NCBI GenBank assembly: GCA_030849465.1
Contig: JARVLF010000016.1
Span: 806,001 to 870,000 of the forward strand
Direction: 5' to 3'
DNA length: 64,000 bases
Source: Moesziomyces globuligerus
Taxonomy: Eukaryota; Basidiomycota; Ustilaginomycetes; Ustilaginales; Ustilaginaceae
Shown here piece after piece: positions 19,859 to 32,104 of the stretch. Numbering within the stretch: position 1 is the stretch's first letter; every line of letters begins with the position of its first letter. Made by a program: the position numbers and the translations under genes. The notes under the pieces are model-generated. The model was not told the origin of the DNA. It worked only from the letters and a program-made list of their open reading frames with translations, and searched no databases.

Positions 19859-20460
19859 ATGGTTCGTCTGGAAGAGGTCCCCGACGAGGAGATCCTGAGG
19901 CAGCAGCGAGCCTCGACTGCCGCTGCAGCTGCTGACGACGATGACTGGGAGGAGGACGACGAATCCGACGCCGAGGTAAGCTTCCCCTGCACATTCGCTG
20001 TCCTTGAGGTTCGCATGCTGACACCTTGCTGAACTGTCGTATGATGCAGTCTGACTTTTCGGACGATTCCGAGGTTTCGGAGCGCGGGCTTGCGCTGCAC
20101 GAAGAGTCGGTCTGGGAGCGCATCTCTGCGCTGCGCGACATCATCCCGCCCTCGACACGCCGCTCGATCGTCTCGACGTTCAACACGACCAAGTCGTACG
20201 CCTTCACCGGCTCGCTGCTCGTCGGCAAGCTCGGCTGGGTCGTCACCACCTCGGCGCTGCTCATCGGTCTCCCCTTTGCCCTCGCCGTCGAGGACGAGTC
20301 CCGGATCGTCGCCCAGGAAAAGGAGATGTTGGCTCAGCAGCAGGGCGCTCAACACATGCTCGCCCCCGCTGCCGCACCCGGCGCCCCACAGGGCCAGCAG
20401 GCCGCCCAGTACCAGCCACAAGCACAGGCCCCACAGGGTCTCCGCCCACCTGGATTCTAA
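19859..20460 (+). CDS. TOM22: Mitochondrial import receptor subunit Tom22
   Basis: Exons 19859-19975 and 20050-20460 are joined across a 74-nt GTAAGC...ATGCAG intron in phase 0, giving 175 aa. Tom22 is the central receptor of the outer-membrane TOM complex. The architecture is canonical. A strongly acidic cytosolic N-terminus (DDDDWEEDDESDAE, SDFSDDSE) binds presequences. The conserved helix EESVWERISALRDIIPPSTR and a single transmembrane segment (about residues 93-119, GSLLVGKLGWVVTTSALLIG) come next. The intermembrane-space tail starts AVEDESR and here is glutamine- and proline-rich. The intron falls inside the acidic domain. No N-terminal signal is expected, since Tom22 is inserted through internal signals. 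Confidence 0.94.
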
Positions 20461-21271
20461 GCAGCTCGAAGTGCCAATCCATCCTTCCTCCCCAAAAACA
20501 TCTCTTCCATTCGGATGATGGCGGCGACCAGCAGTCGAAACACGTGCAGGAGAACAGTCGGTGTCTTCCTGACCCGCGCTCGATCCCGTCTCGAAATACT
20601 GTTGGCTCGCCGCGCCTTGTCGTCGATCTGTAACACTAGTCCACTCTCACGCACACCACCACCACCACTTTGGGCCATGACGCCAACTCTCCTCCTCACA
20701 GCTGGCTCTCGCTAGGCGCTACCGGAACAGCCGAAAGGCAGACTCCGTTCGCCGTGGGAAGCAAGTAGCTCGAGCCCTGCCTTGCAATCTCAGAACCGCG
20801 CACCGCTCTCTCGAACCTCGGCCTGTCTCTGTGTGCCCTGTCGGCGCGGTCTGCGCCTTTTCGCGATGGGATAGAGTGGCAGGCTTGGATCCTTTGCCTA
20901 GCATTTCTGCGGGGAAGAAGATGCGCGATGGATCCGACCGCCTGGATGCTGGAGCCCAATGCGCTGTGGACATGGACAAGATTGCGAGTGCCGGAAGAGG
21001 TGGCAAAGTCTGCAGGACTAAGGGAGCTAGGCGAGGGTGCGAATTGCAGAGCCTCGGCGTAGGCTCGGACGCCCAAAAAAAAGTGGAGTAAGTTAACGCT
21101 ACAGCACAGGCCAACAAGACATTCTTCTCTCACGACCTCCGACCTCCAGCTTGCGTGCTGCTGACTCTGTCATTGCGAAACGTTGCTCGATACAGGCGAT
21201 GTGAAAGCACAACCACTCGTTGCCTTCTTGCACCACAAGCTGCGGGCTGTTGAAGATCGAGGGGGGCGGCG
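20461..21271. other. Intergenic between TOM22 and ARV1
   Basis: About 810 bp. It holds the TOM22 3' flank and the ARV1 promoter. No supported gene, RNA or repeat was seen. Confidence 0.6.
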
Positions 21272-22318
21272 ATGCCGATCTGCATCCACTGTGCGACGCC
21301 GATCGAGTCGTTGTACATGCGATACGGCAAGGATCACATCGTCCTCTCACCCTGCAGCTCTCGCATCTGTTCGCCGTCATCCGGCTCTCTCGAGGCTCCA
21401 CGAATTGCGGATGAGTATCTGGAACACGACCTGACGGTGGTCATCATCGATCTGATCTTGGCCAAGCCCAAGGCATATCGACATCTGCTCTACAACCGTT
21501 CCAGCATCCTTGCTGCCCCTAAACCGGAGCTTCGTCCGAACAAGACCCGAGGTCGAATCATGAAGGTGGCCAAACGCTGGTTGGCGCTGGCGCTGGTAGA
21601 TGCGTATATTCGATGGTTCTATCTGTGTGTCCAACCTCCAGAATCGGGTAGGGTAGAGAGGGAGGCGAGATGGTCGAGCAGAGCAGCAGAGTGGATCCAT
21701 AGTGCCATGCCACTCCAAGCGGGCGTCTTCTTTCCCTCACTCTTCACTCCTGCGATTGGCAACTCGCAAACACTCCAGAGCGATGCTGTTCAGAAGGTGT
21801 GCAGAGCATCGCCTTTCTGGCTCCCACTTGCTCTACTCAGTCAACCAACCGATCCTATCCTTCCCACCCTGGTCTCGTACACCAACGTCCTCCTCATCAC
21901 CCTCATCGAATCCCTCGCCCTCCACACCACCGCCGTCTTCATCACCCACATCGCCATCCGCAACCTCCAACCCAAATCGAAAACAAAACCATCAGCTCAA
22001 GATCCCCTCCTCGCTTGCAAAGCCCTCCTCCTCTCCCAACTCTCTCCCCTCATCCTCCTCACCCTCGTCCTCCTCTGGTCTACCAAATTCCCCCACTCCC
22101 ATACCCCTAGTACCACTACCACCCCGGCCCACGATAGAGGCGCCCTCATCTGGCTCATCCGAACTTTCCTCACCAGCCTCAACGCAGGCGTCGCTATCGC
22201 AACCGTCCTCCCCACCAAACCACAACACGCATTCAACCCCTGGCCCCCCCTCATCCTCACCGCGGCATGGTCCGCCCAGACCCTCGCCAGCTACACCCTC
22301 TACACTGCCCTCTCGTAG
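21272..22318 (+). CDS. ARV1: ARV1-like ER sterol/lipid homeostasis protein
   Basis: A single exon encodes 348 aa. ARV1 is an ER membrane protein acting in sterol distribution and GPI-anchor synthesis. The N-terminal homology domain is clear: PICIHCATPIESLYMRYGKD, then IADEYLEHDLTVVIIDLILA, then KPKAYRHLLYNR. Several hydrophobic segments follow (around WLALALVDAYIRWFYL, FWLPLALLSQ, VLLITLIESLAL, LILLTLVLLWS and the C-terminus), consistent with a multi-span protein. The first zinc-binding pair C4/C7 is present. The second pair, normally CxxCG just before the ADEY segment, is replaced by C28-x4-C33 followed by an insertion rich in S and P, with no intron that would repair it. The ATG at 21272 is the only start that includes the zinc motif. 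Its stop lies 91 bp from that of the convergent vWA gene. Confidence 0.85.
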   Translation: MPICIHCATPIESLYMRYGKDHIVLSPCSSRICSPSSGSLEAPRIADEYLEHDLTVVIIDLILAKPKAYRHLLYNRSSILAAPKPELRPNKTRGRIMKVAKRWLALALVDAYIRWFYLCVQPPESGRVEREARWSSRAAEWIHSAMPLQAGVFFPSLFTPAIGNSQTLQSDAVQKVCRASPFWLPLALLSQPTDPILPTLVSYTNVLLITLIESLALHTTAVFITHIAIRNLQPKSKTKPSAQDPLLACKALLLSQLSPLILLTLVLLWSTKFPHSHTPSTTTTPAHDRGALIWLIRTFLTSLNAGVAIATVLPTKPQHAFNPWPPLILTAAWSAQTLASYTLYTALS

Positions 22319-22409
22319 CCCACTCGCACATTCGCAACTTGCCACCCGAAAAGCATGTGCTAGCTCTCGCGTGTGTGTGTGAATCGCACTTGTAATTGCC
22401 CCGTCGAAT

Positions 22410-23999
22410 TCAGTCGGAGGCCAGGCCGCCACGGTACGCCGACTGCATGGCCAGCCTGCGCACCTGGTCAAGCGAGATCGCGCCCTGACGGTACGCAAGC
22501 GTCTGGCCGTCTTCGCCCTGGACGTGCACCACACCCTCGTCGCTCACAGCCACGGGGAGCGACTTGGCCTCGGCCGCCTCGTCGGGATCGCGCGCGTCGA
22601 CGCGCAGCGCATCGTCTTCCTCATCGTCGTCGTCCATCATGGCCGCATCCCGGCTGCGGTACGCAAAGCCATCGGCGCTCTTGTAGCCGAATCCGCCGTT
22701 CTGCATGCGCGGCGACGCTCCGGCAAACGTCGGTGCGTTCGGCGCCGGTGGCGAGCCCGTGTGCTGGAAGCTCATGCCCGGACTCGCGCTGAACGCGCTA
22801 AACTCGCTCACCACTTTGCGCGAGCCCGCGTTCGCCGCAGAGGTCCCCGCTCCGCTGCTCCCAAACACGCCCGCACCGCCGCCGCCGCCTGCCGGCTTGG
22901 GGAACGGTACGTATGGCTTGTACGACGACGTGGCCCGGCGCGTCTGCAGGTACTTGTCGCTCAGCCGCGAACCGGCGACGCGCTTGATGTTGGGCTTGGC
23001 CGTGGCCAGGTCCGGCGCGGTGGACCAGACCTGGATGTTGTGACGCGACTCGTCCGTGTCGCGGTAGATGCTCTCGATGTGCAGCTGTTTGGTGCTCTCG
23101 TTGCGCAGTAAGAGGCGCTCGTGCAACTCCCTCGCCACGTCGTCCATGGGATTGCTCTGGTTGCCCTCCAGACTCAGCGACTGGATGCGTTCTGCGATGG
23201 CATCGCCGATTTCGCGGTGCAGTCGTTCCAGATCCATCGCCTCGCCAGCGATGCCGAGGATGACGTGGCTCAAGAGGCTCGCCGTGGTCAGCGGCACCAG
23301 CATGGCGCCGGTGATCTTGACCAGACCCTGGAAGAAGTCGGCAGCGTGCTGATAGCCAGAGAGCGCGGGCTCGCATGCGATCATGAAGAGCGGGATGCCC
23401 GCTTTGGCGTACTGCCGGGCCAGGCGCAGAGGGTCCTCGCCGTCGGGCGAGCCGTCGTGGAAGCCGTCGCCGTACTCGCCGATGCCGTGCGGCGGCGCAT
23501 CGGCGATGAGCACGGCCAGCTTGGTAGCGTGCGGCCGCCAGTCGAGCTCGAGCGCCGCCTTCATTGCGGCGGTGACGGCCTCGGGTCCGTCGCCTCCGCC
23601 GGAAGCGTAGAGCGTCTTGAGGTTCTCCTTGACCTTCTCGACCTCGGTGTGGAAGCCGAAGTTCTTGACAATGTAAGAGTGGTCCTGAGGCGGGTGGTCA
23701 CGGTAGGCAATGAGACCTATGCGGAGCGCGCCAGGACCGCTGAGCTGCTCGGAATGGATGATGTTCTCGCAGATCGTCTCGATGTTGCGCGTGGCCGAAT
23801 TGATGTAGCTGCCCATCGAGCCTGTAGCGTCCATGATGAAGACGAGGTCCATGGTGCGGCCCGGCTCGTCCCAGATCGAGCCACTCGAGGTAGAAGCATT
23901 AGCGCTTTGGCTTGCATCCTGGGCGTTGAGATGCTGGGCCGCGGCACCGAACATGCCGAAGACGCCGCCTGCACTGCGAGAAGATGAGCCAGCCGCCAT
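22410..23999 (-). CDS. von Willebrand factor A-domain protein of unknown role
   Basis: A single exon encodes 529 aa from the ATG at 23999; the frame stays open further upstream only via non-ATG codons. A vWA domain spans roughly residues 45-245: hydrophobic strand DLVFIMDATGSMGSYI carries the D-x-T-x-S metal-ion-dependent adhesion site (MIDAS), followed by LRIGLIAYRDHPPQD, SGGGDGPEAVTAAM and KLAVLIADAPPHGIGE. This subtype resembles the intracellular vWA domains found beside alpha-kinases (VwkA-type), but no kinase domain is present. The C-terminal half is glycine- and serine-rich and disordered, with an acidic DDDDEEDD run and a conserved-looking end (LDQVRRLAMQSAYRGG). It has no signal peptide, so it is probably cytosolic. 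Specific function unknown. Confidence 0.8.
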   Translation of the reverse strand: MAAGSSSRSAGGVFGMFGAAAQHLNAQDASQSANASTSSGSIWDEPGRTMDLVFIMDATGSMGSYINSATRNIETICENIIHSEQLSGPGALRIGLIAYRDHPPQDHSYIVKNFGFHTEVEKVKENLKTLYASGGGDGPEAVTAAMKAALELDWRPHATKLAVLIADAPPHGIGEYGDGFHDGSPDGEDPLRLARQYAKAGIPLFMIACEPALSGYQHAADFFQGLVKITGAMLVPLTTASLLSHVILGIAGEAMDLERLHREIGDAIAERIQSLSLEGNQSNPMDDVARELHERLLLRNESTKQLHIESIYRDTDESRHNIQVWSTAPDLATAKPNIKRVAGSRLSDKYLQTRRATSSYKPYVPFPKPAGGGGGAGVFGSSGAGTSAANAGSRKVVSEFSAFSASPGMSFQHTGSPPAPNAPTFAGASPRMQNGGFGYKSADGFAYRSRDAAMMDDDDEEDDALRVDARDPDEAAEAKSLPVAVSDEGVVHVQGEDGQTLAYRQGAISLDQVRRLAMQSAYRGGLASD

Positions 24000-24699
24000 G
24001 ACTAGCTCGTCAGCCGGCGAAGAAGCCAAGCAACGAGAGATCCTACCAAGGGTGCGAAGCGGGTTCGGAGGCCGTAGATATCACAGGCGCAACCAGGCCG
24101 TGCGGGGATCGGCGCAGTGAATCGACGAAGGGCAATTTGGCCTGGCCTTAGTTAAGACAGCTTGCACAAGTTCGCTATCATTCGTATGGCACTATCGCGT
24201 CGTGGTCTTGCAGGCGCCAAAGATGAATTGGCACTCTGAGTTGGATGAGAGACGAGGAGGAAAGAAGGGTTGCAGGGTACTGCTGAGTCGAGGCGTCCCT
24301 TGAAGCAACTACCTGCGCGTTGCATCATCGCCTCGCTGCGCACCGACCTGAGCTGAAAGGGTCGTCTGCGAGAAAGTTGCGTGCGTGCGCTCGCTTTCCA
24401 GCTTGCTGCCAAACTCCACAAAAAATCACATCACATCTTTGCCCTCTGCCTCTGGACTCCACACGGCTCTTGGGAAATCACAGCCGCGCGAATTACCGTG
24501 ATGGTCTGAGCTGAGATCAGGCCGCGTGCCTGACTCACAGCACCCTGCATGACACTTCACCATCGGCCCCCCCTTCCTCTTCCCTTCCTTTGGCATCACC
24601 TGCACAGCAGAATCGACGGCATCAGACGTAGATGTGATCGTGGTTGGGTCCTGGTGATTGCGGATATCTATGAAAGCAACGATACTACGTGAGGGACAA
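24000..24699. other. Intergenic: vWA-gene promoter and PRP43 3' flank
   Basis: About 700 bp. No ORF with recognisable features, tRNA or repeat was seen. Confidence 0.6.
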
Positions 24700-27762
<3,063 letters not shown>

Positions 27763-29111
27763 ATGATGCTTCAGTCGACCCGAAGTGCTCTCCGCGTGGC
27801 CAATGCCCGCAGCGGCCTCATGAGCAGATGCGCAAGCCGCACCTTCTCCACCTCCTTGGTCCAGAACAAGGATGTCCAGAACATCACAGTGTGAGTCTCA
27901 ATAATCGACGCCGGCATGGCGCGGATGACTCTGACCAATGTCGTCTTCGTTCTTTGCACGCAGCTTCGGTGCTGGCCTTATGGGCGCTGGCATTGCTCAG
28001 GTGCTGGCCCACAAGGGCAAGTTCAACGTGACCCTCTCGGACGTCACGGACAAGGCGTTGGCCAACGGCCAGACCATCATCTCCAAGTCGCTCGGACGCA
28101 TCGCAAAGAAGGCCATGGCCGAAGCAAGCGCGGAGGAGCAGGCCGACTTTGTCAAGGGCATCGTGGACTCGATCAAGCTCACCACCGACCCGGAAGCGGC
28201 GGTCAAGGACACGGACCTCGTCATCGAGGCTATCATCGAGAACGTCGGCATCAAGAAGGACCTCTTTGGCTTCCTCGACGGCAAGGCACCTAAGGATGCG
28301 CTCTTCGCTTCCAACACCTCCTCGCTCTCCATCACCGACGTTGCCGAGGCCGTGTCGGCGCAGAGGCAGGAGCGTTTCGGAGGTAAGCACTGTTCCTAGG
28401 CGCTCGGTGGGTGCAGAAACGATGCTCTGGATCGGGTTCTCATTTGTCCGTTTGTTCTCTCTTTGATTGCTCGCAGGTTTCCACGCCTTCAACCCCGTGC
28501 CGCAGATGAAGTAAGTGAAGACACGATCGATTTCACAAGCAAGTGCTATGCGCTCAGGCTGATGGTTTTTCTTTTGACAATTAACAGGCTTGTTGAGGTC
28601 ATCCGCACCACGAAGACCAGCAACGACACCTTCGACTCTTTGACCGAGGTCGCCAAGCGCATGGGCAAGACCCCTGTTGCCTGCATTGACTCGCCCGGGT
28701 AAGTCTTTGAGATGGACACAAACAGCTGCCGTGCAGGCAAGTGTTCCTTACTGACACGTTGCTTTCTCTACGTATAGCTTCATTGTCAACCGCCTACTTG
28801 TGCCATACATGCTCGAAGCCATTCGTCTGGTCGAGCGGGGCGAGGCGACGGCCAAGGACGTTGACATTGCCATGAAGCTCGGCGCGGGATACCCGATGGG
28901 ACCTTTCGAGCTGGCTGACCTCGTCGGTCTCGACACGCTCTCGCACATCGCCAAGGGCTGGAGGGAGACGCGCGTCAAGACGGGCGAGATCTCGTCGGAA
29001 GCCGTCGCAGAGTCCTCGCTTCTCGAGGACCTGGTCAAGCAGGGCAAGCTCGGCAAGAAGAGCGGAGCGAAGGGCGGCTTCTACGAGTACCCTGCTCCTG
29101 CCAAGAAGTAA
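27763..29111 (+). CDS. had1: Mitochondrial 3-hydroxyacyl-CoA dehydrogenase
   Basis: Five exons: 27763-27890, 27964-28382, 28477-28510, 28588-28698 and 28778-29111, with introns of 73, 94, 77 and 79 nt and GT-AG borders, giving 341 aa. The enzyme oxidises L-3-hydroxyacyl-CoA to 3-ketoacyl-CoA with NAD+ in beta-oxidation. The arginine- and serine-rich N-terminus ([18 protein letters not shown], then RTFSTS) is a probable mitochondrial presequence. The Rossmann motif [12 protein letters not shown] is restored only by splicing exons 1 and 2. SNTSSLSI and [11 protein letters not shown], with the catalytic histidine, follow; the C-terminal dimerisation domain includes [14 protein letters not shown] and [16 protein letters not shown]. 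The 34-nt third exon encodes most of the active-site loop. Length fits the mitochondrial HADH family. I recall had1 as the name used in Ustilago maydis. Confidence 0.93.
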
Positions 29112-29539
29112 TAAGGCGTCGCATGCACGCAATGCTCACCTCCGAAGTATCGCTCGATGTGATTGTCTGCAGTGCAGCACAGACTGAGGAGGGCCGATGT
29201 CAGTCTCGCACGCATGACTTTCCCTGTGCTTCTGCAACTTCAGTGGGCTCGGCAGATCCGACAATAGAAGGTTCTAATCAAATGGGAAAGAGTGCGAGTG
29301 GATGCGAGCATGATGCAAAGGATGAGAGTACGCATAAATTATGTGTCGATCTGAAAGTGATAGCCCAGCGAGAATCGGCAGGATCCAGATCTTCTGGCTA
29401 AGCTTCTCTGAGGGACGACCAGGGGAGAAAGGGAAGGGAACGCCGGATGCTTTGAAGACCACATCTGGCGCGGGTATCATTGTAAATGCAGAGAGATATC
29501 GTCTAGAGGTGCCGACGTGAGGTCGGCGCGGCTGTCGGT
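29112..29539. other. Intergenic between convergent genes
   Basis: About 430 bp. It holds the 3' flanks of HADH and the unknown 145-aa gene. Nothing else was recognised. Confidence 0.6.
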
Positions 29540-29977
29540 CTACGAGCGTCGGGAATCCCATTGCTTGAGATAGTCGATACCCATGGCTTTCGGCATGGGA
29601 CCCCAATCCTTCCTCTGACGATTGCGTGGACGCCTCTTGATCTGCTCTGATCCATCGTCTTCCATTTCCTCGTCGTCCTCGTCCACCTCCTCATCGAAGG
29701 TGTCGGCGGCTGCTGATGTGTCCGTGCCCGCTTTGCGGAATACAGGTTTGGGAGCGCGGGTGGACTCCTCCTTCTGACGAGACTTTTGCTCGAGCATCTG
29801 TCTCTTCTCTAGCGCCTTCCCGGACAGTGCCGCCTTCTGGATAGCAACCTGCTTGAAGACCGGCGCAGAAGAAGACGAAGCAAGGGCCGAGGACGAGGCT
29901 GAGGATCGCGACTTGCCCTGTGCCGCTTGCTTCTCCTTCAGCGAGGGCTTCTTGTAGAACTTTGATGACTTGCCCAT
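29540..29977 (-). CDS. Small basic/acidic protein of unknown function
   Basis: A single exon encodes 145 aa, starting at the ATG at 29977. I do not recognise the family. The N-terminus is basic (MGKSSKFYKKPSLKEKQ), with a serine-rich stretch and a lysine/glutamine helix (KALEKRQMLEQKSRQKEE) after it. An acidic run (DEEVDEDDEEMEDD) comes next, followed by a basic KRRPRNRQRK patch. The tail, WGPMPKAMGIDYLKQWDSRR, looks like a conserved short motif. The alternation of basic and acidic blocks suggests a nuclear or nucleolar protein; that is inference from composition. Its start is 356 bp from prefoldin 5, transcribed divergently. It could be lineage-specific. Confidence 0.7.
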   Translation of the reverse strand: MGKSSKFYKKPSLKEKQAAQGKSRSSASSSALASSSSAPVFKQVAIQKAALSGKALEKRQMLEQKSRQKEESTRAPKPVFRKAGTDTSAAADTFDEEVDEDDEEMEDDGSEQIKRRPRNRQRKDWGPMPKAMGIDYLKQWDSRRS

Positions 29978-30333
29978 GACGTGATGTCGTTATGAGTGTT
30001 GCTGCTGAATCTCTCGATGCCTCGCGTTGTCGAGGATGCGAAAACGGATGATGGAAAGGAGATCAGCGGAGTAAGGACATAAAATTGTTGTAGGAAAAAA
30101 GGGTTTCGAGCGTTCTCCGCTCAAAAAATCACCGAGCGAAGCGGAAAGGCCGGAACTCGGAAGAGCTTGCACGCTTCCCACGATGCACCGACACCAACAC
30201 TTCGTTATGCGCAACCAACACTCGAGTCAAGAAAGCCAAGCATCAACCATCGCTCATCAAGGCTACAGGGACCGCTCTTGCTCGTTCCAGTCCTACTTTT
30301 AGTCCTCTCGCCGCTTCTACACCTTTTCTCATC
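29978..30333. promoter_or_regulatory. Divergent promoter region of the 145-aa gene and PFD5
   Basis: These 356 bp lie between two divergent start codons. No specific motif was recognised beyond A/T-rich patches near 30078-30130. Confidence 0.4.
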
Positions 30334-31206
30334 ATGGGCTCGAAAGGTCAACAAGTGGACTTGATGTCCTTGGACGTGCACCAGGTAAGTGCCCACTCCA
30401 AAGGCGTATGGTCCTCAGCCCCCATATGCTTTGATACTGACGACAGATTCGGTTGCGATACCGACGATCGTCGCTCTCTTCCACCCTGCACAGCTTCTGG
30501 AAGTCAAGAAGCAGCTGGAGACTGAGGTTCAGCACCTCACTTCCTCATTCGGACAATTGAAAGCAGCACAGGCCAAGTTCAAGAGCTGCATCGAAAGCGT
30601 CGCTACCATCAAGCCCGAGAACAAGGGTGCGTAGGGTCGTGAAAAAGAGATCGCAGCGGTCCAGGAGCCAACGAGACTCACGACTTGACCTCTTCATTTG
30701 CTCACAATGCAGACAAGACCACACTTATCCCGCTCACATCGTCGCTCTACGTCCCTGGAAAGCTCTCGGACCTGGAGAACGTCATCGTGGATGTTGGAAC
30801 GGGATACTTTGTCGAAAAGGTAAGTTCGACTCTCTCTCCCGGATCCTATCACCGAGCATCAGGCTCGTATTCACTTACTGACGCTCTCTGTCCCCGTTGC
30901 GTCAACGTCTTCCACGCTACAGTCGACCTCGGATGCTACCAAGATGTACCAGGAGAAGGTCGAGTTCCTCACCAAGAACCTCGAGCAGCTTCAAGAAACG
31001 GTGATCCGACAGCAAGAAAACCTGCAAACCACCGTCGAAATGATCCGCATGGTATGTCCGCGCCGTCTTCTTGCTGCTCATGCTGGTTGCAAAGCGCTGA
31101 CCCGAATGATGTATGCATCTTGATCGCTGAGCAGAAAGCCAGGGCCGAACAACAGGCCGCTGCCTCCGCGCAAGGGAGGGGTGCTCAGCCGACTGCATCC
31201 GCCTAG
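30334..31206 (+). CDS. GIM5: Prefoldin subunit 5
   Basis: Five exons: 30334-30384, 30494-30626, 30713-30819, 30923-31051 and 31135-31206, with introns of 109, 86, 103 and 83 nt, all GT-AG, giving 163 aa. Prefoldin is the hexameric jellyfish-shaped chaperone that passes nascent actin and tubulin to the CCT chaperonin; subunit 5 is an alpha-class member. Joined exons give SLDVHQ then [19 protein letters not shown], the AQAKFKSC segment, [18 protein letters not shown] (the beta hairpin diagnostic of alpha-type prefoldins), [11 protein letters not shown], and a C-terminal coiled coil ([17 protein letters not shown]). All junctions keep phase. The short first exon encodes only 17 residues, so a model starting in exon 2 would miss the true N-terminus. 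Confidence 0.92.
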
Positions 31207-32104
31207 CTCGCGCGACGGCTTGGGCGTCGCTTCAATGTACAATAATACCCTTAAGCGGTGAAGATCCAGGGTTCCTTCGCGACAACGCCCTCGCTGCGGG
31301 TCCATCTCACCGAAGCTGTTGGCTATCGGTTCTGTGAACCACGAGGCTCTTCCTCTGCACGTCTGCTTGCGAAGCCGCAACATCGTTGGGAACGCTACAG
31401 CGGTCTTCGCGACCAGTCGGATCGGGATGCCTCGGATGCTGCCAGTTTTTCGCGTCATCTGACAGTCGTCTCGATCTCGCCGCAGCGTGAGCTCGTTTAG
31501 GGGCTTCTGCAGACCGTCTGGAGATAGGCTGGCAGGACATACGACCAACATCGGAGGATTTCGCATCGGGAACCCCTGGATGAATGACCAGCCACAACGT
31601 CGAGGGATCATGCCGTGTGAGGTCTCGCAACGTGTGGAGTTTTTCTCCAAGCAGTTCAGGGTCCTTGATGTGCGGCCGTGCTGACCAATTGATGCGAACG
31701 CGACTGCTCAGCAGGCCGTCTGATGAGAAGCCAGCTTCCGGGAAGAAATGGCTGAAGTCACGTCAAAAAATCATTTGAACAGGCGGCTGAGTGTAGGTGG
31801 CGCCTGCTCGCGTGCTCTGTGTGCGGGTGCCACTTTTTTTCCTCAAAGGTCTCGATGCATCCCGCGGCTTCGTCATTCTATCCGAAGCACTTCGGGTGGC
31901 TGCTCCTCGACACCATTCGTCCTCCACACCTCCCATCCTAAAGTCGCCACGTTCAGCTCCTCTCGGCTCCAGCTTGCCCAGCGCTACTCCATCTTCCGCG
32001 TGAGGCCTGGATCCATTCATAAACTCCAAGTCGACGCTCTGCCCACGGTCCTCCACTCCGCGACACATGCCTTCGTCGACCATCGCACCAGCCCGGGTGA
32101 TGGT
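31207..32104. other. Intergenic / possible 5' coding extension of the next gene
   Basis: About 900 bp. From 31748 onward the frame of the downstream gene is already open and begins with an ATG, so part of this stretch may be coding; otherwise it is the promoter and leader. No other gene or RNA was recognised. Confidence 0.5.
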
